A DNA stretch of 64,000 nt from contig JACGWO010000013.1 in the NCBI GenBank assembly GCA_034509735.1, positions 10,870,136-10,934,135 of the forward strand, written 5' to 3'. Below the pieces are notes generated by a model that had not been told where the DNA came from, did no database searches, and saw nothing but the letters and a program-made list of their open reading frames with translations. Of the stretch, positions 1-12,417 are shown piece after piece. Made by a program: the position numbers and the translations under genes. The stretch's first letter is position 1, and each line of letters opens with the position of its first letter. This DNA comes from Sesamum alatum (Eukaryota; Streptophyta; Magnoliopsida; Lamiales; Pedaliaceae).

Positions 1-1029
1 AAAATTAAATACTAAGTGTGTGTGTGGATAGTGTGTGACTCTTTAGGTTCACCATTCAGCTAGACTTGGTCGGATTCCTAGAATCCGTTCGTTACCATGG
101 GTGGCCATCTAGCAACGGTCCATGGCACTAGAGACTAGGTGAAATATTCGGGGATGAACATTTAGGCTCTAACAGTACACTTGTCCTTCTGTCTTCGGTC
201 TCATCACTTAGGGTCTAGGGCACGGAAAATGCAGGTACCCATTTTGGACCTAAGTGTCGGTCTGTCCTCACCAAACGCCGCAAGGGAAACCTTTTCCCTT
301 CTGTTCAGTCACTGTGGCCACAGATTTCAGGGACAAGACACAGAGCATATATGAGACTCAACTGTCAACACCTTTTGACAGGAGACAGATCCTTTCTTGG
401 AAACTACTGTCACTTTGTGCACCCGAGCTGCACTAGACATGGCTTATGACTACTCAAGAGTATTTTGGCAATCTCTCACCATATCTAAGATACAGACCTG
501 ATGCACAGATAAACTCAGCAGTTCCTCAAGTCAAAGGACTTGGCCTGTACCGTTGGAACCGGGAATACACGTCATACCTTGCTGACCATACTCAAGGTCC
601 TCCGTAAGACGGTTCCCGCGAGTCACCTCAGTCAGCTGCTTCCCAGCACGCTGACCCACTAACACTGCTTAGACGACCTTCGTCACCCGTCGATGAAATA
701 CGACAGCAGATGCTTAGTGCAAGTCTCAAAGGGAATCCCGGTACCCATTTTCTGGATTCCTTGACTTGGAGATTTCCGAACTGATTCGGTGAGACTGAGT
801 TCATGGACCTACCGCCAAGTAGTCCCAGTCCCGAAATCGTTTCTCAGTCCGTGGCTTTGTTTGCGTAGTGAACAGAAATGTAAATGCAGATAAGTGAACG
901 TAAACAAAGTATTGCCATATGAATTTTCACTTCTTTATTCATAAATGTTTTATCAAATACCAAAGAATTGTCTAGACATAGGTTACATATTCCTGCCAAA
1001 ATTGGCTTACATGGTCACCTATTCTAACA
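1..1029 (-). repeat. Element A 3' LTR (part)
   Basis: Ends with CACCTATTCTAACA, the reverse complement of the family's LTR start (TGTTAGAATAGGTG), and is followed directly by the polypurine tract. Its outer part is beyond the window edge. It holds the conserved block with two CCATGG sites about 19 bases apart (near 95-130). It also holds a U3 hairpin with arms at 732-740 and 752-760, with one mismatch in this copy. Confidence 0.9.
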
Positions 1030-1044
1030 ATCTCCCACTTGACC
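1030..1044 (-). promoter_or_regulatory. Polypurine tract of element A
   Basis: Sense-strand GGTCAAGTGGGAGAT directly before the 3' LTR. The same sequence occupies the same place in elements B, D, E and F. By analogy with the family it primes plus-strand DNA synthesis. Confidence 0.8.
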
Positions 1045-2289
1045 TTTAAAGCCAATTGCCCATATGCTTAATCCCATCTTCTCAAGATGTTGCGTATGAG
1101 CGCTCTGCGACATAGGCTTTGTCAGCGGGTCTGCTGTGTTGTCTGCCGAGTTGACTCGGTCCATCCGGACGTCACCTCTTCCTACCATTTCTCTAAGAAG
1201 ATGGTAGCGTCTAAGAATGTGTTTGGAACGGTGATGAGATCTCGGTTCCTTTGCTTGCGCTATTGCGCCGTTGTTATCACAGAAGATGACAACGGGCTCG
1301 GCGATGCTAGGCACCACACCCAACTCTTGGATGTAGTTTCTCATCCAAACCGCTTCCTTAGCAGCTTCTGAAGCTGCTATGTATTCAGCCTCTGTGGTGG
1401 AGTCAGCAATGGTTGCTTCCTTGGAACTTTTCCAAGCTACTACTCCTCCATTGAGTTTGAATACGTACCCCGATTGAGACTTGGCATCATCATCATCAGA
1501 TTGGAAGCTAGCGTCGCTAAAGCCTTCCAGAATTAGTTCTCCATTGCCATAGACTAGGAACATTTCCTTAGTCCTTCTTAGGTACTTAAGGATGCCCTTA
1601 ACAGCATTCCAATGTGCCTCTCCTGCGCAGGACTGATATCTGCTTGTCACGCTCAAAGCGTACGTAATGTCAGGCCTAGTGCAGTGGACCGCATATTGTA
1701 TGCTACCTACGGCGGAGGCATAGGGAATGGCCTTCATCCTTTCAAGTTCCTCATCAGTCTGTGGGGACTGTTTCTTGGATAACTTGATCCCATGCCTTAT
1801 TGGAAGGAATCCTCGTTTGGAGTTGTCCATTTGATATCTCTTTAGGACTTTCTCCATATACGAGTTTTGGGTGAGTCCTAACATCCTTTTAGATTTGTCC
1901 CTGACAATCTGGATGCCTAGGATGTAGGAGGCTTCACCCAAGTCCTTCATGGAAAACTGGGTTGACAACCATGCTTTTGTGTTTCCTAACATTCTGACGT
2001 CATTACCAATGAACAGAATGTCATCCACATAAAGCACTAGGAACACTATTGAGCTCCCACTGACCTTCTTGTATACACAAGGGTCGGATTCGTTTTTGAT
2101 GAAGTCATAACCCCGTATTACTTCATCAAATCGAATGTTCCAACTTCGGGAGGCTTGTTTGAGGCCATAGATGGACTTCTGGAGGCGACAGACTTTCTGT
2201 TCTTCTCCAGTGACCGTGAAACCCTGCGGCTGATCCATATAGATCTCTTCTTCAACGAAACCGTTGACGAAGGCCGTTTTCACGTCCAT
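1030..2289 (-). pseudogene. pol: Element A reverse transcriptase/RNase H fragment
   Basis: An open stretch of about 420 codons runs from the RT palm (MDVKTAFVNGF) to RH. The RT active site YVDD is encoded near 2021-2032. RH motifs TEAEY and DNNGAIAQ follow in the second half. The end is shifted relative to copy F by a single-base change near 1067, so the frame runs into the LTR instead of stopping at GDWL. Upstream, at about 2312, a Trp codon of the AAWYD motif has become TAG. This is the best preserved piece of element A but is not a complete enzyme, because the fingers region lies in another frame. Confidence 0.88.
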
Positions 2290-3300
2290 CTGCCATATCT
2301 CATAGTCATACTATGCTGCTATAGCGAGCAGAATCCGAATGGACTTAGCCATGGCTACTGGCGAGTAGGTATCCTCAAAATCGACCCCGGGTCGTTGAGT
2401 GTATCCCTTAGCTACAAGCCTAGCCTTAAAGGTTGTGACTTCCCCATCAACGCCAAGTTTGCGCTTGTAGACCCACTTACAGCCCACTTTTCGGTGGATC
2501 TACAAGACTCCAGACTTGGTTCTCGCTCATGGAGTCCATTTCGGCTTTCATGGCCTCAAGCCATTTCCCGGAGTCGATGTCAGACATCGCTTCTCCATAA
2601 GTCTTAGGATCGTTATCCAAAAGATCGGTCGCACCTAGAAAGCCATATCTCATTGGAGGTCTGGACTCTCTAGTGGACCTACGGAGAACGGGAACATCAG
2701 TGGTGACTGTGGGCGCTGACTGTATCGGAGCCGGTGGTTCAGGAATCGGGGCTGGCTGTTCCTGAGGCTGTCCTTCATGCCTAGCACGTTGGACTTCTCG
2801 AGGCTGGTCAGCCCTTCGGCTGTCTATCCTGAATCCTCTAAGTGAGGGTTCCGCAGCTTCTTCTGATGGCTGGATTCCATCACTTGATTCCTCAAGGATC
2901 AGCTCATTCAGGTTGGATATCCTCCGGGAAGCCTTGCTCCAAGAATACTGCATTTCTTGAAACAAACACCTTTTGTTCCAAGGGTCATAAAAGTAATAAC
3001 CCGCAGTTTCTTTAGGGTATCCAACGAACCTGCATAAGCTAGACCTAGATTCTAACTTATCTCCCACTAACCTCTTGATGTATGCGGGGCTACCCCACAC
3101 TTTCAAGTAGTTGTAGGATGCAGGCTTGCCGTGCCATATCTCATATGGTGTTTGGGTTAATGTGCTAGTAGGCGCCAAATTCAATAATTTGGCCGCCGTT
3201 TCTAGTGCATAGCCCCAAAACGATAAGGGCAATTTGGTAAAACTCATCATGGACCGAACCATGTCCAACAGGGTTCGATTCCTCCTTTCAGAGACACCAT
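2290..3300 (-). pseudogene. pol: Element A integrase C-terminus and RT N-terminus
   Basis: The open part is 2477-3268. It begins just after the integrase catalytic Glu (codon 3289-3287, motif SERRNR), covers the integrase C-terminal region (WHGKPASYNYLKVWGSP) and a linker, then reaches the RT start (SDIDSGKWLEAMKAEM). A one-base loss near 2980 and a one-base gain near 2905 leave about 25 codons out of frame, after which the frame is restored. An 11-base deletion near 2490, relative to copy F, breaks the RT fingers region. Confidence 0.85.
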
Positions 3301-4240
3301 TTAACTGCGGTGTTCCTGGAGGTGTCCATTCTTGATATTATACCATGTTCTTTTTAGATAATTTAGGAACTCCGTACTAAGGTATTCACCGCCTCGGTCC
3401 GACCGAAGGATTTTAATTTTGCAGTTGGTTGGGTTTTCCACTTCAAGTCTGAATTCTTTAAACCTCTCAAGAGCTTCAGACTTGTACCTCATCAGGTAAA
3501 CATAACCATACCGTGAAAGATCATCGGTGAAGGTTATGAAGTAGGAGAACCCACCTCGGGCCTGCGTCCTTAGTGGTCCACATACGTCTGTATGGACCAA
3601 GTCCAACAGACCTGTGGCAAGCCTGCTTTGTCCTACAAAGGGCCTCTTGGTCATTTTCCCTCTTAGACAGGACTCACAAGTTGGTAGATCGCTCAAGTCC
3701 CCAACCTCTAGGTTCTTTGAGTCTACCAACCTTTTCATCCTATCTTGGGATATGTGAACTAGCCTAGCGTGCCACAGACGTGCGTTCCCGTAATTATCTA
3801 ATTTTCGTTTGTGTTGTGCATTGAGGACGAAATTCGTTTGTTGCAAGATATAGAGTCCGTTATGTAATGTACCAAGTAGATGAGCAATTCCACACCTCAT
3901 CAAATAAAAGCAATTTTTATTGATTCTAAACTCATAACAACTATTGTCCAACAATGGAATGGAAATGATGTTTTTAATCATACTGGGTACAAAATAAACT
4001 TGTTCTAAATCTATGCTAATATTATCACTAATCACTAGAGTGGCGGATCCTACTGCTTCTGCCGAGATGGCCTTGCCATTCCCAAGCTTCAGGATCATGT
4101 CCCCGCTACCCAGTTTTCTGCTTCTTTTCAACACCTGCAAGTCATTGCAAATGTGAGCTCCACAGCCGGTATCTAATACCCAAGAGGCAGAACTAGTGAC
4201 CATATTGACCTCAATCACATATATACCTTGGTTCGAGAAG
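3301..4240 (-). pseudogene. pol: Element A protease and integrase core
   Basis: Encodes the protease active site Asp-Thr-Gly (codons 4173-4165, context VLDTGCGAH), then the integrase zinc region (HARLVHI followed by CESC) and the start of the DDE core with HTDVCGP and SDRGGEY. The open frame extends upstream to 4473, but that portion overlaps the gag zinc-knuckle region in another frame and is not the real reading there. The frame is lost at about 3340, before the catalytic Glu. Confidence 0.87.
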
Positions 4241-4564
4241 AGTTTGGGGGCACTCTCTCTTCCAATGCCCTTTCTCACGGCAGTTGATACATATGTCATA
4301 TGCCTTTGACTGTTGCTTGGAGACAACCTTTCCCTTTCCTTTGCCTTTCCCCTCTTTGGCAATGGGAACACTCTTAGTGTTTGTAGCTGCTTTGACGGCC
4401 TTTCCCTTCCCTTTCTTCTTCTTCCAACGTCCGGCACCCTTGCCTTTCGTATTAGAAGTCGAAGCACCTCCAAACAATACCGAAGGCGTGGACTTCTTAG
4501 TCGTTGCCTCGTATTGCACCAACATATTGATCAACTCATGAATGCCCTTCTCAAGTGCGTTCAT
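4211..4564 (-). pseudogene. gag: Element A gag C-terminus with CCHC zinc knuckle
   Basis: About 117 codons. It starts at the conserved gag helix (MNALEKGIHELINMLVQYEAT), continues with a Lys/Gly-rich basic stretch, and ends with the zinc knuckle CINCREKGHWKREC, the nucleic-acid-binding motif of nucleocapsid. A one-base gain in a G run near 4230 shifts the frame before protease. Confidence 0.86.
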
Positions 4565-4586
4565 GTTGTAGTCGACGATAAATTGG

Positions 4587-5090
4587 TCAAAGGAAGGGTG
4601 GGAGTGACTGAAGGATCACATCTATGTACGTTTCATTATCGAGACCTGCCTTTAGGTCCTCGAGCTTTTCCACCAGGGTAAGCATTTTAACCCCGTGCTC
4701 TTGTACAGAGGATCCTTCTGTCATTTTAGTTCCAAAGAACGCCTTGGTCGCGACATACCTAGTATGCCGGTCCGGGACTGCATAGCAATCCTTTAGGCGA
4801 GCCATAATGGAAGGGACATCGTCTAGCCTTTCATACTGCTTCTGAATCTCATTGGTCATCGAAGCAAGTATGATGCTAAGGACCTTCCGGTTATCCTTAT
4901 GCCAAGTCTCGAACGTCTCACGTTCTTCTAGCGTGGATCCTTCCGGTAAGGTCCTAGGGAGAGGCTCGTCCATGACGTAGCCTTGGTTATCGTAATCTAG
5001 GACTATCCTGAGATTTCGCAACCAGTCGTTGTAGTTTGTTCCATTGAATTTGTTTGTCTCAAGAATGGTGGAAAGTGGGTTCTTAGACAT
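4587..5090 (-). pseudogene. gag: Element A gag N-terminal part
   Basis: Starts at the gag ATG (MSKNPLSTILETNKFNG), which is also the start in E, F, B and the decayed D. The 167 codons cover the copia gag region (motifs NYNDWLRNLRIVLDY and QKQYERLDDVPSIMARLKD). It ends early at VILQSLPPFL because of a one-base gain near 4596. The rest of gag continues in another frame at 4564. Gag would form the virus-like particle. Confidence 0.88.
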
Positions 5091-6341
5091 TTTTAAAATC
5101 TACATTTTAGAAAACAGCGCGCGATCAGCAGAAAATAAAAGACGGCGGTTTGATAAAATAATTAAATGCATGGACTTTAGTCATTTAATCCTCCCACTAT
5201 TTATACGAAAACACGGTACTCTCAAACGTGATTTTCGGAAATCCTTTCCAAGTGGGCTTGGGATCCACAGCGATTTTTCCCATACCCCGCTTTTACGATT
5301 CCCATGGAAAAGATCCTGTGGGAGGTATTCCATACCATTCTCGTTCCACGAGATTCCCAAGATTATTGCCTCACCCTTTCACATGATCCCGAGGACTCCA
5401 AGCGAATCATGTTAATTGGGCGTTAGACCCAACCCAATCGACCGAGCCACGGACCCACTGGTACCCCCACGACTCGTGAGACAGGTAGCGGCAGCCCGCT
5501 TTTCGTTAATGACATAATGCAGCTCCTTTAAGTACAATAACGTGCCACGACTCGTGAGACCACGCTATTGACCTAAAGCAGCTTCCTCACTATGCCATGG
5601 ATTGGAAGGCATGGACAAACTCCTAGAGTTCATGTCCACTTTGTCTAGGGTCTAATATTTTGACATTGGTCCAACCAATGTGAGAGTAAGTAATGACCGA
5701 GATCTCAAATAAATATCTACACATACATCCATAATGCGTAAATAAACCATTCATAGCAGTTATACGATAAATAAATAATCAATTCATCCATCATCATAAC
5801 CACATGCAAAATTAAAGCCTAGCACGCCCCTGTTGGATGATCACGAGCCCGTATCCTATGCAATCCACTGAGCCCGCAGTGGATCTATGGTCAATCTAGG
5901 GTTGGTCCTATACTATTACATTAATAGTAACCCAATCATCATGCTGATAGGTCTTGGTCTCTTTTTCTCTTTCTTCACTTCATGAAAAACACCAAGGGGC
6001 CTCCCGTCTGGGCTCTCCATGTGGTCCTTCCTTCTTCTCCACCAATTACAAAAAAAAGGAAACCTCACTCCTAGTCTACTCTCATTATATATTGAAAAAT
6101 AGAAACCCCAGCGAAAACCCGGGGGGAGTACATAAGGAGGGAGGTAGAATGCCTTATTATTCCAAGGCAACTAGAAAGAGAGAAGGAGAAAGCAGTAAAA
6201 GAGGCACACAGGCCCAACAGAAAATAAACCATACATCCGGTCTTAGGGCTCGCGATCATCCATTTCCATCCAACACACATAATCACATGATCCAATCACA
6301 TAATTACATAATACCACCAACATATGATTTCCAATCATAAT
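5091..6341 (-). other. Element A 5' leader (partial), with structured RNA candidate
   Basis: Non-coding sequence between gag and the LTR junction. It carries two copies of the palindrome CACGACTCGTG (5468-5478 and 5546-5556). The second lies in an outer stem, CAATAACGTG (5535-5544) with CACGCTATTG (5561-5570). A long-range inverted repeat pairs 5835-5850 (GGATGATCACGAGCCC) with 6246-6261. A short hairpin with CCACTG/CAGTGG arms lies at 5863-5884. The GC-rich tract and primer site present in other copies are deleted here. Confidence 0.75.
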
Positions 6342-7144
6342 TGCAGGTACCCGATTTGGACCTAAGTATCGGTCTGTCCTCACCAAACGCTGCAAGGGAA
6401 ACCTTTTCCCTTCTGTTCAGTCACTGTGGCCACAGATTCAGGGACAAGACACAGAGCATATATGAGACTCAACTGTCAACACCTTTTGACAGGAGACAGA
6501 TCCTTTCTTGGAAACTACTGTCACTTTGTGCACCCGAGCTGCACTAGACATGGCTTATGACTACTCAAGAGTATTTTGGCAATCTCTCACCATATCTAAG
6601 ATACAGACCTGATGCACAGGTAAACTCAGCAGTTCCTCAAGTCAAAGGACTTGGCCTGTACCGTTGGAACCGGGAATACTCGTCATACCTTGCTGACCAT
6701 ACTCAAGGCCCTCCGTAAGACGGTTCCCGCGAGTCACCTCAGTCAGCTGCTTCCTAGCACGCTGACCCACTAACACTGCTTAGACGACCTTCGTCACCCG
6801 TCGATGAAATACGACAGCAGATGCTTAGTGCAAGTCTCAAAGGGAATCCCGGTACCCATTTTCGGGATTCCTTGACTTGGAGATTTCCGGACTGATTCTG
6901 TAAGACTGATTTCATGGACCTACCTCCAAGCGTAGTCCCAGTCCCCGAAATCGTATCTCAGTCCGTGGGCTTTGTTTGCGTAGTGAACAGAAATGTAAAT
7001 GCAGATAAGTGAACGTAAATAAAGTATTGACATATGAATTTTCACTTCTTTATTCATAAATATTTTATCAAATACCAAAGAATTGTCTAGACATAGGTTA
7101 CATATTCCTGCCAAAATTTGCTTACATGGTCACCTATTCTAACA
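6342..7144 (-). repeat. Element A 5' LTR fragment
   Basis: Matches 1-1029 closely from TGCAGGTACCC to the terminus CTAACA. The rest of this LTR (U5, R and promoter) is missing, and the leader joins it directly at about 6341. The junction has only a few bases of possible homology, as expected for an illegitimate deletion. Confidence 0.85.
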
Positions 7145-8031
7145 CAAGTTGCAGATCACTAGTCAAACTTTGATACATGTTTTATACTATGCTAATATTC
7201 TCGAAGATAATAAATCTTGTTAGCTTATGGGAACCGTATTGGAGAGAGCTTTGGTAGATAATTTACGATATAGATATCAAAGGGATAATAGCTTAGATAT
7301 AAGTAATGATAACTTGAAAGAATGGGCCTTCAAGAAATTGAGTATAACCCAATAGAAATGGAAAGATAGGCTATGGAAAAACACTTGCAGATTTTTCTCC
7401 TATACCTCAGCCATCTTCTCGATCATTTGACGCTTTAACTAACAGTTTTGTAAGAAAAAATGAAGAGACTGATTATAACCGCACTATAGAAGAACAATTA
7501 TCCATTTGAATTTTAATGGTTGACTAATGATTAACTGTGGGTTTACAATACTATTATTCAAGCTTATAAAAGAAAATATGGAGGTCTAGTTTTTGTTAAT
7601 GGTAGTGCGGAACTAAAAAAACATAATTATGAAAAACAATAATTGCAAAAATTAGATTACAAAAACTAAATATTGTCTTATTAGTTATATCCTTTGGAAT
7701 CACAACATTATTGTTACATGAGGTAAAACAAAGGAGCATCTCATTGTCCCCATCAGTATGAACACTAATTTAGAACATCTAATTGGAGATGCGCTGTCGA
7801 GAATTTGAGATGAAAACACCTGTGATGCATGGTTATGGTTTAAAAGCAGTAAGTAAGACTTTGTAAGACTTACTAAAGTGAACTGAGAGTTTTTTTAGCT
7901 TAGAAACCTTTTGGTAGAAAGTTATGTATTCTGGTGTAAGGATTTACGCATATATTACCTGTAGTGTGAAAAGGTAGGCATGAGTCTATTTTTGTGGCAT
8001 CCTTGCATAAATTCTCGATAGGGATAAAATC
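7145..8031. other. Unidentified AT-rich sequence between elements A and H
   Basis: About 890 bases that match none of the LTR, leader or coding sequences elsewhere in the window. No polypurine tract precedes the H LTR at 8032, so this is not obviously H's internal region. It contains one short decayed coding-like run (7227-7509, listed separately). It may be the oldest DNA in the window. Confidence 0.5.
7227..7509 (+). pseudogene. Decayed unidentified reading frame
   Basis: Two short open runs follow each other with a +1 shift. The first starts at an ATG (7227-7355, 42 codons, MGTVLERALVDNLRYRYQ). The second is open from 7348 to 7509 (53 codons, including LADFSPIPQPSSRSFDALTN). The composition looks coding and the run-to-run handover resembles one lost frame. 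It does not resemble the copia gag-pol here. I do not recognise the family, and chance open frames are possible. Confidence 0.3.
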
Positions 8032-8456
8032 TGTTAGAATAGGTGACCAAAAAGTTAATAGGTTTGACATTTTGTAACCTATCTGACAACTTGATGTAAT
8101 GGAATATTATGTAATGAATAAAATGAGTGTTCATTACCATTGGTATTTTCTTTGTTGTGCTTATTTTCATATATTAAAATGTTGTTTTACATATATCACA
8201 ACAAAAGCCCACAGATCACGGTTAACAACTCATGCAGTTGGGCCATGCATTAGATGGTGGTTATGAAACCAACTGATATAGGATTGGGTTTGAAACGTTC
8301 CAAGTCGAGGACCTCGGGATAGAGGATCGAGAGTCCTATAGAGACTTGCACCAAGAGTCATATTCGTTGGATGAGTGCCGTGTTTCATCGGCGACAGGCG
8401 TGGGACGCATATACGATCTTGGTGGATTGGTCGACTGGGGTCGAGCCGACTGAACC
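8032..8456 (+). repeat. Element H LTR, left part
   Basis: Begins TGTTAGAATAGGTGACC and matches the start of the LTR of element I (35275 on) rather than those of E or D. It stops at GAACC (8452-8456), the left target duplication of element B, and resumes at 50178. Confidence 0.8.
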
Positions 8457-10068
8457 TGAAAGCCTAGCAAAGGCGTGTGGATCGGCCCAGGAGTAGCGCT
8501 AATGCGGAAGCGCGGTATAATAAAATTGGCAAGAATTTAAACATGCTATGAATAAGATAAAAATAAATACGTTCAAGGGGTGTTCCCTTGAATCTCCCGG
8601 GCATTCGGTGTATCACATGAATAATCAAACATATAAAATTTCATGGAGGCCATAGGTTTTAAAGAAAAAGGGACGAAAACCTAAACCGGAAACTTACCGG
8701 TTGTCGTTTTTGTCTTCAAGCCGCTACTCGCGTTGTTCCCCGTTTTGCTCCAAGATCTCGAGTTTGAGACCCTCTAATTCATACACGTAATCCGCCCACG
8801 TATCTTGATCCTCGTGCTAGCGAAAGAACAAGTGTATGTTTATTTTGAGAGGACGGATTGATCAAACGCTATTGATTAACGAGACCAACCCTCCTTAAAG
8901 TTCAATTGTAAAACAAAAGAACATTCAAAGAGTTTCTTGGGAAAGAGAGGGAGAGACTTCGGCCGAGAGAGAGAGAGAGGGAGCCGAGTGGTGTGTGTTT
9001 GTGTGTGCTTCAATTTTTCATCATCATCACTTCTAAAGAGAAGACTTAAGAGTATTTATAGAGGAGGAACCCCATTCCTCTTCTAATTCCTACTCCTTGG
9101 AAGACTCCTCCTTGAATAGGATTTGACCTAGTCAAATCCTAGTCAACATCTAGTTTCTTGGTCAAACCAATCCTAGCCATTGATATCTCTCTTTAATCTC
9201 AACCATTGATTAATTTAATGGAATGTTTAAATCTCATTTAAATAATCCAAAGGACAATAAATAACTATATCAAATATAAATATTTATTCTAAGCCCATTA
9301 AATTAATTTTTAATAAATATAATTTATTAGATAAATTACTTTAATCTAATGAAAAGGAATTAATTTCTTCCCAAGAAAAGAAGGACCCAATTAAATCCAA
9401 TTTAATCGTTTCATTTCTCTCCAAATATTTAATTCCAAATTAAATACGTCATGTGTGTGGATTGTATGTGACTCTTTAGGTTCACCTTCACCTAGACTTG
9501 GTTGGATTCCTCGAATCCGTCCATGACACTAGAGACTAGGTGAATATGCGTGGGGATGAACATTTAGGCTCTACAGTACATCTATCCTTCCGTCTACTGT
9601 CTCACCAATTAGGGTCTAGGGCACGGATGTGTAGGTACCCATCTTGGACCTAAGTGTCGGTCTGTCCTATACCAAACGCCACAGGGAATCCTTCCCTTCT
9701 GTTCAATTACTGTGGCCACAGATTTTAGGGACAAGACACAGAGTATTGTGAGACACTACTGTCAACCCTCTTGACAAGAGACAGATCCTTTCTTGGAAAC
9801 TACTGTCACGTTGCACACCGTGGCTGCACTAGATATGGCTTATGACTACTCAACTGTATTTTGGCAATCTCTCACCATACCTAAGATACAGTCTCGATGT
9901 ACATGTAAACTCAGCAATACCTCAAGTCAAAGGATTGACCTGTACTGTTGGAACCGGGAACTCACGTCATACCTAGCCGACCCTACTCAAGGTCCTCTGT
10001 AAGACGGTTCCCATGAGTCACCTCAGTTAGCCGCTCCCCAGCAGGCCACCCACTAACACTGCTTAGAC
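8457..10068 (-). repeat. Element B 3' LTR, first part
   Basis: Starts TGAAAGCCTAGC, the same as B's 5' LTR at 48293. It is cut at TAGAC (10064-10068), the target duplication of the solo LTR that follows, and continues at 12062. Confidence 0.9.
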
Positions 10069-12056
10069 TGAAAGAAATCGGTGGATCGTCCCGGGAATTG
10101 CGCGAATGCGGAAGCGCGATAAAATAAACATACAAAAATTAAAGCAAGCTTTTAATTTAAAAGAACACGCTCAAGGGATGTACCCTTGAGGTTCCCAGGC
10201 GTTCGGTGTATCCCATGATCATATAACATGTAAAGAAATCATGGAGGCCATAGAGTTGAAAAAATAAAGAGGGACGAAAAATAAAACGAGACCTACCCGT
10301 TGTTGTTTTCGTCTTCAACGGCTACACGCGTTGTTCCCCGTTTTGCACCGAGATCTCGTTCTTGAGACCCTCCAAATCGTGACACACACGATCCACCCAC
10401 GTATCTTGCACATCGTGCTAGCAACGAACAAGTATTTTTGGAGAGGGTAGATCAATCACACGTTATGAATTAACGGGACTAATCTTCCTTAGTTCTAATG
10501 TTCCAAGAACAAAAGAACAAGAAATAATTTTCTTGGAGAGTGAGAGAGAGAGGGGCGGACGAGATGTAGGAGAGGGGGGGAGTGTGTGTTGTGTGTGTGA
10601 TTTCAAGAATCATCATCATGCAATAGTTGGAAGCTAGAGGTATTTATAGAGGAGGAGTTTAATCCTCTTTAAACTCCAACTCTAAGAACCCTAATTTGAC
10701 TAGGATTTTGACCTAGTCAAAGTCCTAATCAAACTAGTGTTTGACCTAGTCAAAACAAATCCTAGCCTTCCATCTCCCCTTTTCCATCTCAACCGTTGAT
10801 TTAAATTTAATGGAATATTTAAATCCCATTAAATATTCCAAAAGGCCAAATAAATATAATAAATGAATATTAATATTTACTCTAAGCCCATTAAATCAAC
10901 CCTTTAATAAATCCTATTTATTAATTCAATTCCCTTTATCAAATAAAAGGAATTAATTTCTCCAAGAAAATATAGGACCCGATTAAATCTAATTTAATAA
11001 TTCCTTTACTCCAATATTTAATTCCAAATTAAATACTAAGTGTGTGTGGATAGTGTGTGACTCTTTAGGTTCACCATTCAGCTAGACTTGGTCGGATTCC
11101 TAGAATCCGCCCGTCACCATGGGTGGCCATCTAGCAACGATCCATGGCACTAGAGACTAGGTGAAATAATTGGGGATGAACATTTAGGCTCTAACAGTAC
11201 ACTTGTCCTTCTGTCTTCGGTCTCATCACTTAGAGTCTAGGGCACGGAAAAAGCAGGTACCCATTTTGGACCTAAGTGTCGGTCTGTCCTTACTAAACGG
11301 CTCAAGGGAAACCTTTCCCTTCTGTTCAGTTACTGATGCCACAGGTTTCAGGGACAAGACACAGAGCATACATGAGATTCAACTATCAATACCTTTTGAC
11401 AGGAGACAGATCCTTTCTTGGAAACTACTGTCACTCTGTACACCCGAGCTGCACTAGACATGGCTTATGACTACTCAAGAGTATTTTGGCAATCTCTCAC
11501 CATATCTAAGATACAGACCTGATGCACAGGTAAACTCAGCAGTTCCTCAAGTCAAAGGACTTGGCCTGTACCGTTGGAACCGGGAATACACGTCATACCT
11601 TGCTGACCATACTCAAGGTCCTCCGTAATACGATTCCCGCGAGTCACCTCAGTCAGCTGCTTCCTAGCATGCTAACCCACTAACACTGCTTAGACGACCT
11701 TCGTCACCCGTCGATGAAATACGACAGCAGATGCTTAGTGCAAGTCTCAAAGGGAATCCCGGTACCCATTTTCGGGATTCCTTGACTTGGAGATTTCCGG
11801 ACTGATTCGGGAAGACTGATTTCATGGACCTACCTCCAAGCGTAGTCCCAGTCCCCGAAATCGATTCTCAGTCCGTGGGCTTTGTTTGCGTAGTGAACAG
11901 AAATGTAAATGCAGATATAAGTGAACGTAAACAAAGTATTGCCATATGAATTTTCACTTCTTTATTCATAAATGTTTTTATCAAATACCAAAAATTGTCT
12001 AGACATAGGTTATATATTCCTGCCAAAATTGGCTTACATGGTCACCTATTCTAACA
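10069..12056 (-). mobile_element. Solo LTR inside element B's 3' LTR
   Basis: A complete 1,988-base LTR from TGAAAGAAATCGG to CTAACA with no internal region, flanked by TAGAC on both sides (10064-10068 and 12057-12061). A solo LTR with intact duplications is the expected product of recombination between the two LTRs of one full element. It belongs to the E/F type. Confidence 0.93.
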
Positions 12057-12061
12057 TAGAC

Positions 12062-12417
12062 AACCCTCGTCACCCGTCGATGAAACACGACAGCAGGTGC
12101 TTAGTGCAAGTCTCAAGTGGAATCTCGGTATCCATTTTCGAGATTCCTTGACTTGGAGATTTTCAAACTAATCCGGCAGAACTAATTTCATAGACCTACC
12201 TCCAAGCGTAGTCCCAGTCCCCGAAATGTGATTTCAGTCTGTGGGCTTTATTTGTGTAGTGAACGGTTATAAAGCAGTTAAAGTGAACACAAACAAAGTA
12301 TGCGCCAAATGAATTTCACTTTCTTATTCATCAAGGTTTTATTAAAACATTGATATTGTTCAGACATAGGATACAATTCGCCTAACAAGATTGGCTTCAT
12401 GGTCACCTATTCTAACA
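12062..12417 (-). repeat. Element B 3' LTR, second part
   Basis: Continues B's LTR after the solo LTR and ends CTAACA at 12417 next to the polypurine tract. It contains the U3 hairpin with perfect 9-base arms: GGAATCTCG (12119-12127) and CGAGATTCC (12139-12147). Confidence 0.9.

Larger units (their letters stand above)
1..7144 (-). mobile_element. Element A: Ty1/copia retrotransposon, partial and broken
   Basis: Minus-strand copia element cut by the left window edge. In plus-strand order it shows its 3' LTR (1-1029), polypurine tract, RH-RT-IN-PR-gag remnants (1030-5090), leader (5091-6341) and a fragment of its 5' LTR (6342-7144). The two LTR pieces are nearly identical where they overlap (from the GCAGGTACCC motif at 231 and at 6343), so they belong to one insertion. 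A deletion has fused the leader directly to the middle of the 5' LTR, removing the primer-binding site, the GC-rich leader tract and the promoter half of the LTR. It can no longer transpose. No target duplication is checkable because the 3' LTR starts outside the window. Confidence 0.9.

Noticed and set aside
4284..4681. Phe/Leu/Pro-rich open frames opposite gag (also 19394-19706, 45167-45466 and 56461-56649)
   Set aside because: Antisense shadows of the Lys/Gly-rich gag basic region; there is no independent evidence.
7955..8170. 71-codon minus-strand open frame over the H LTR start
   Set aside because: It spans the boundary between unrelated sequence and an LTR, so it cannot be an old gene.
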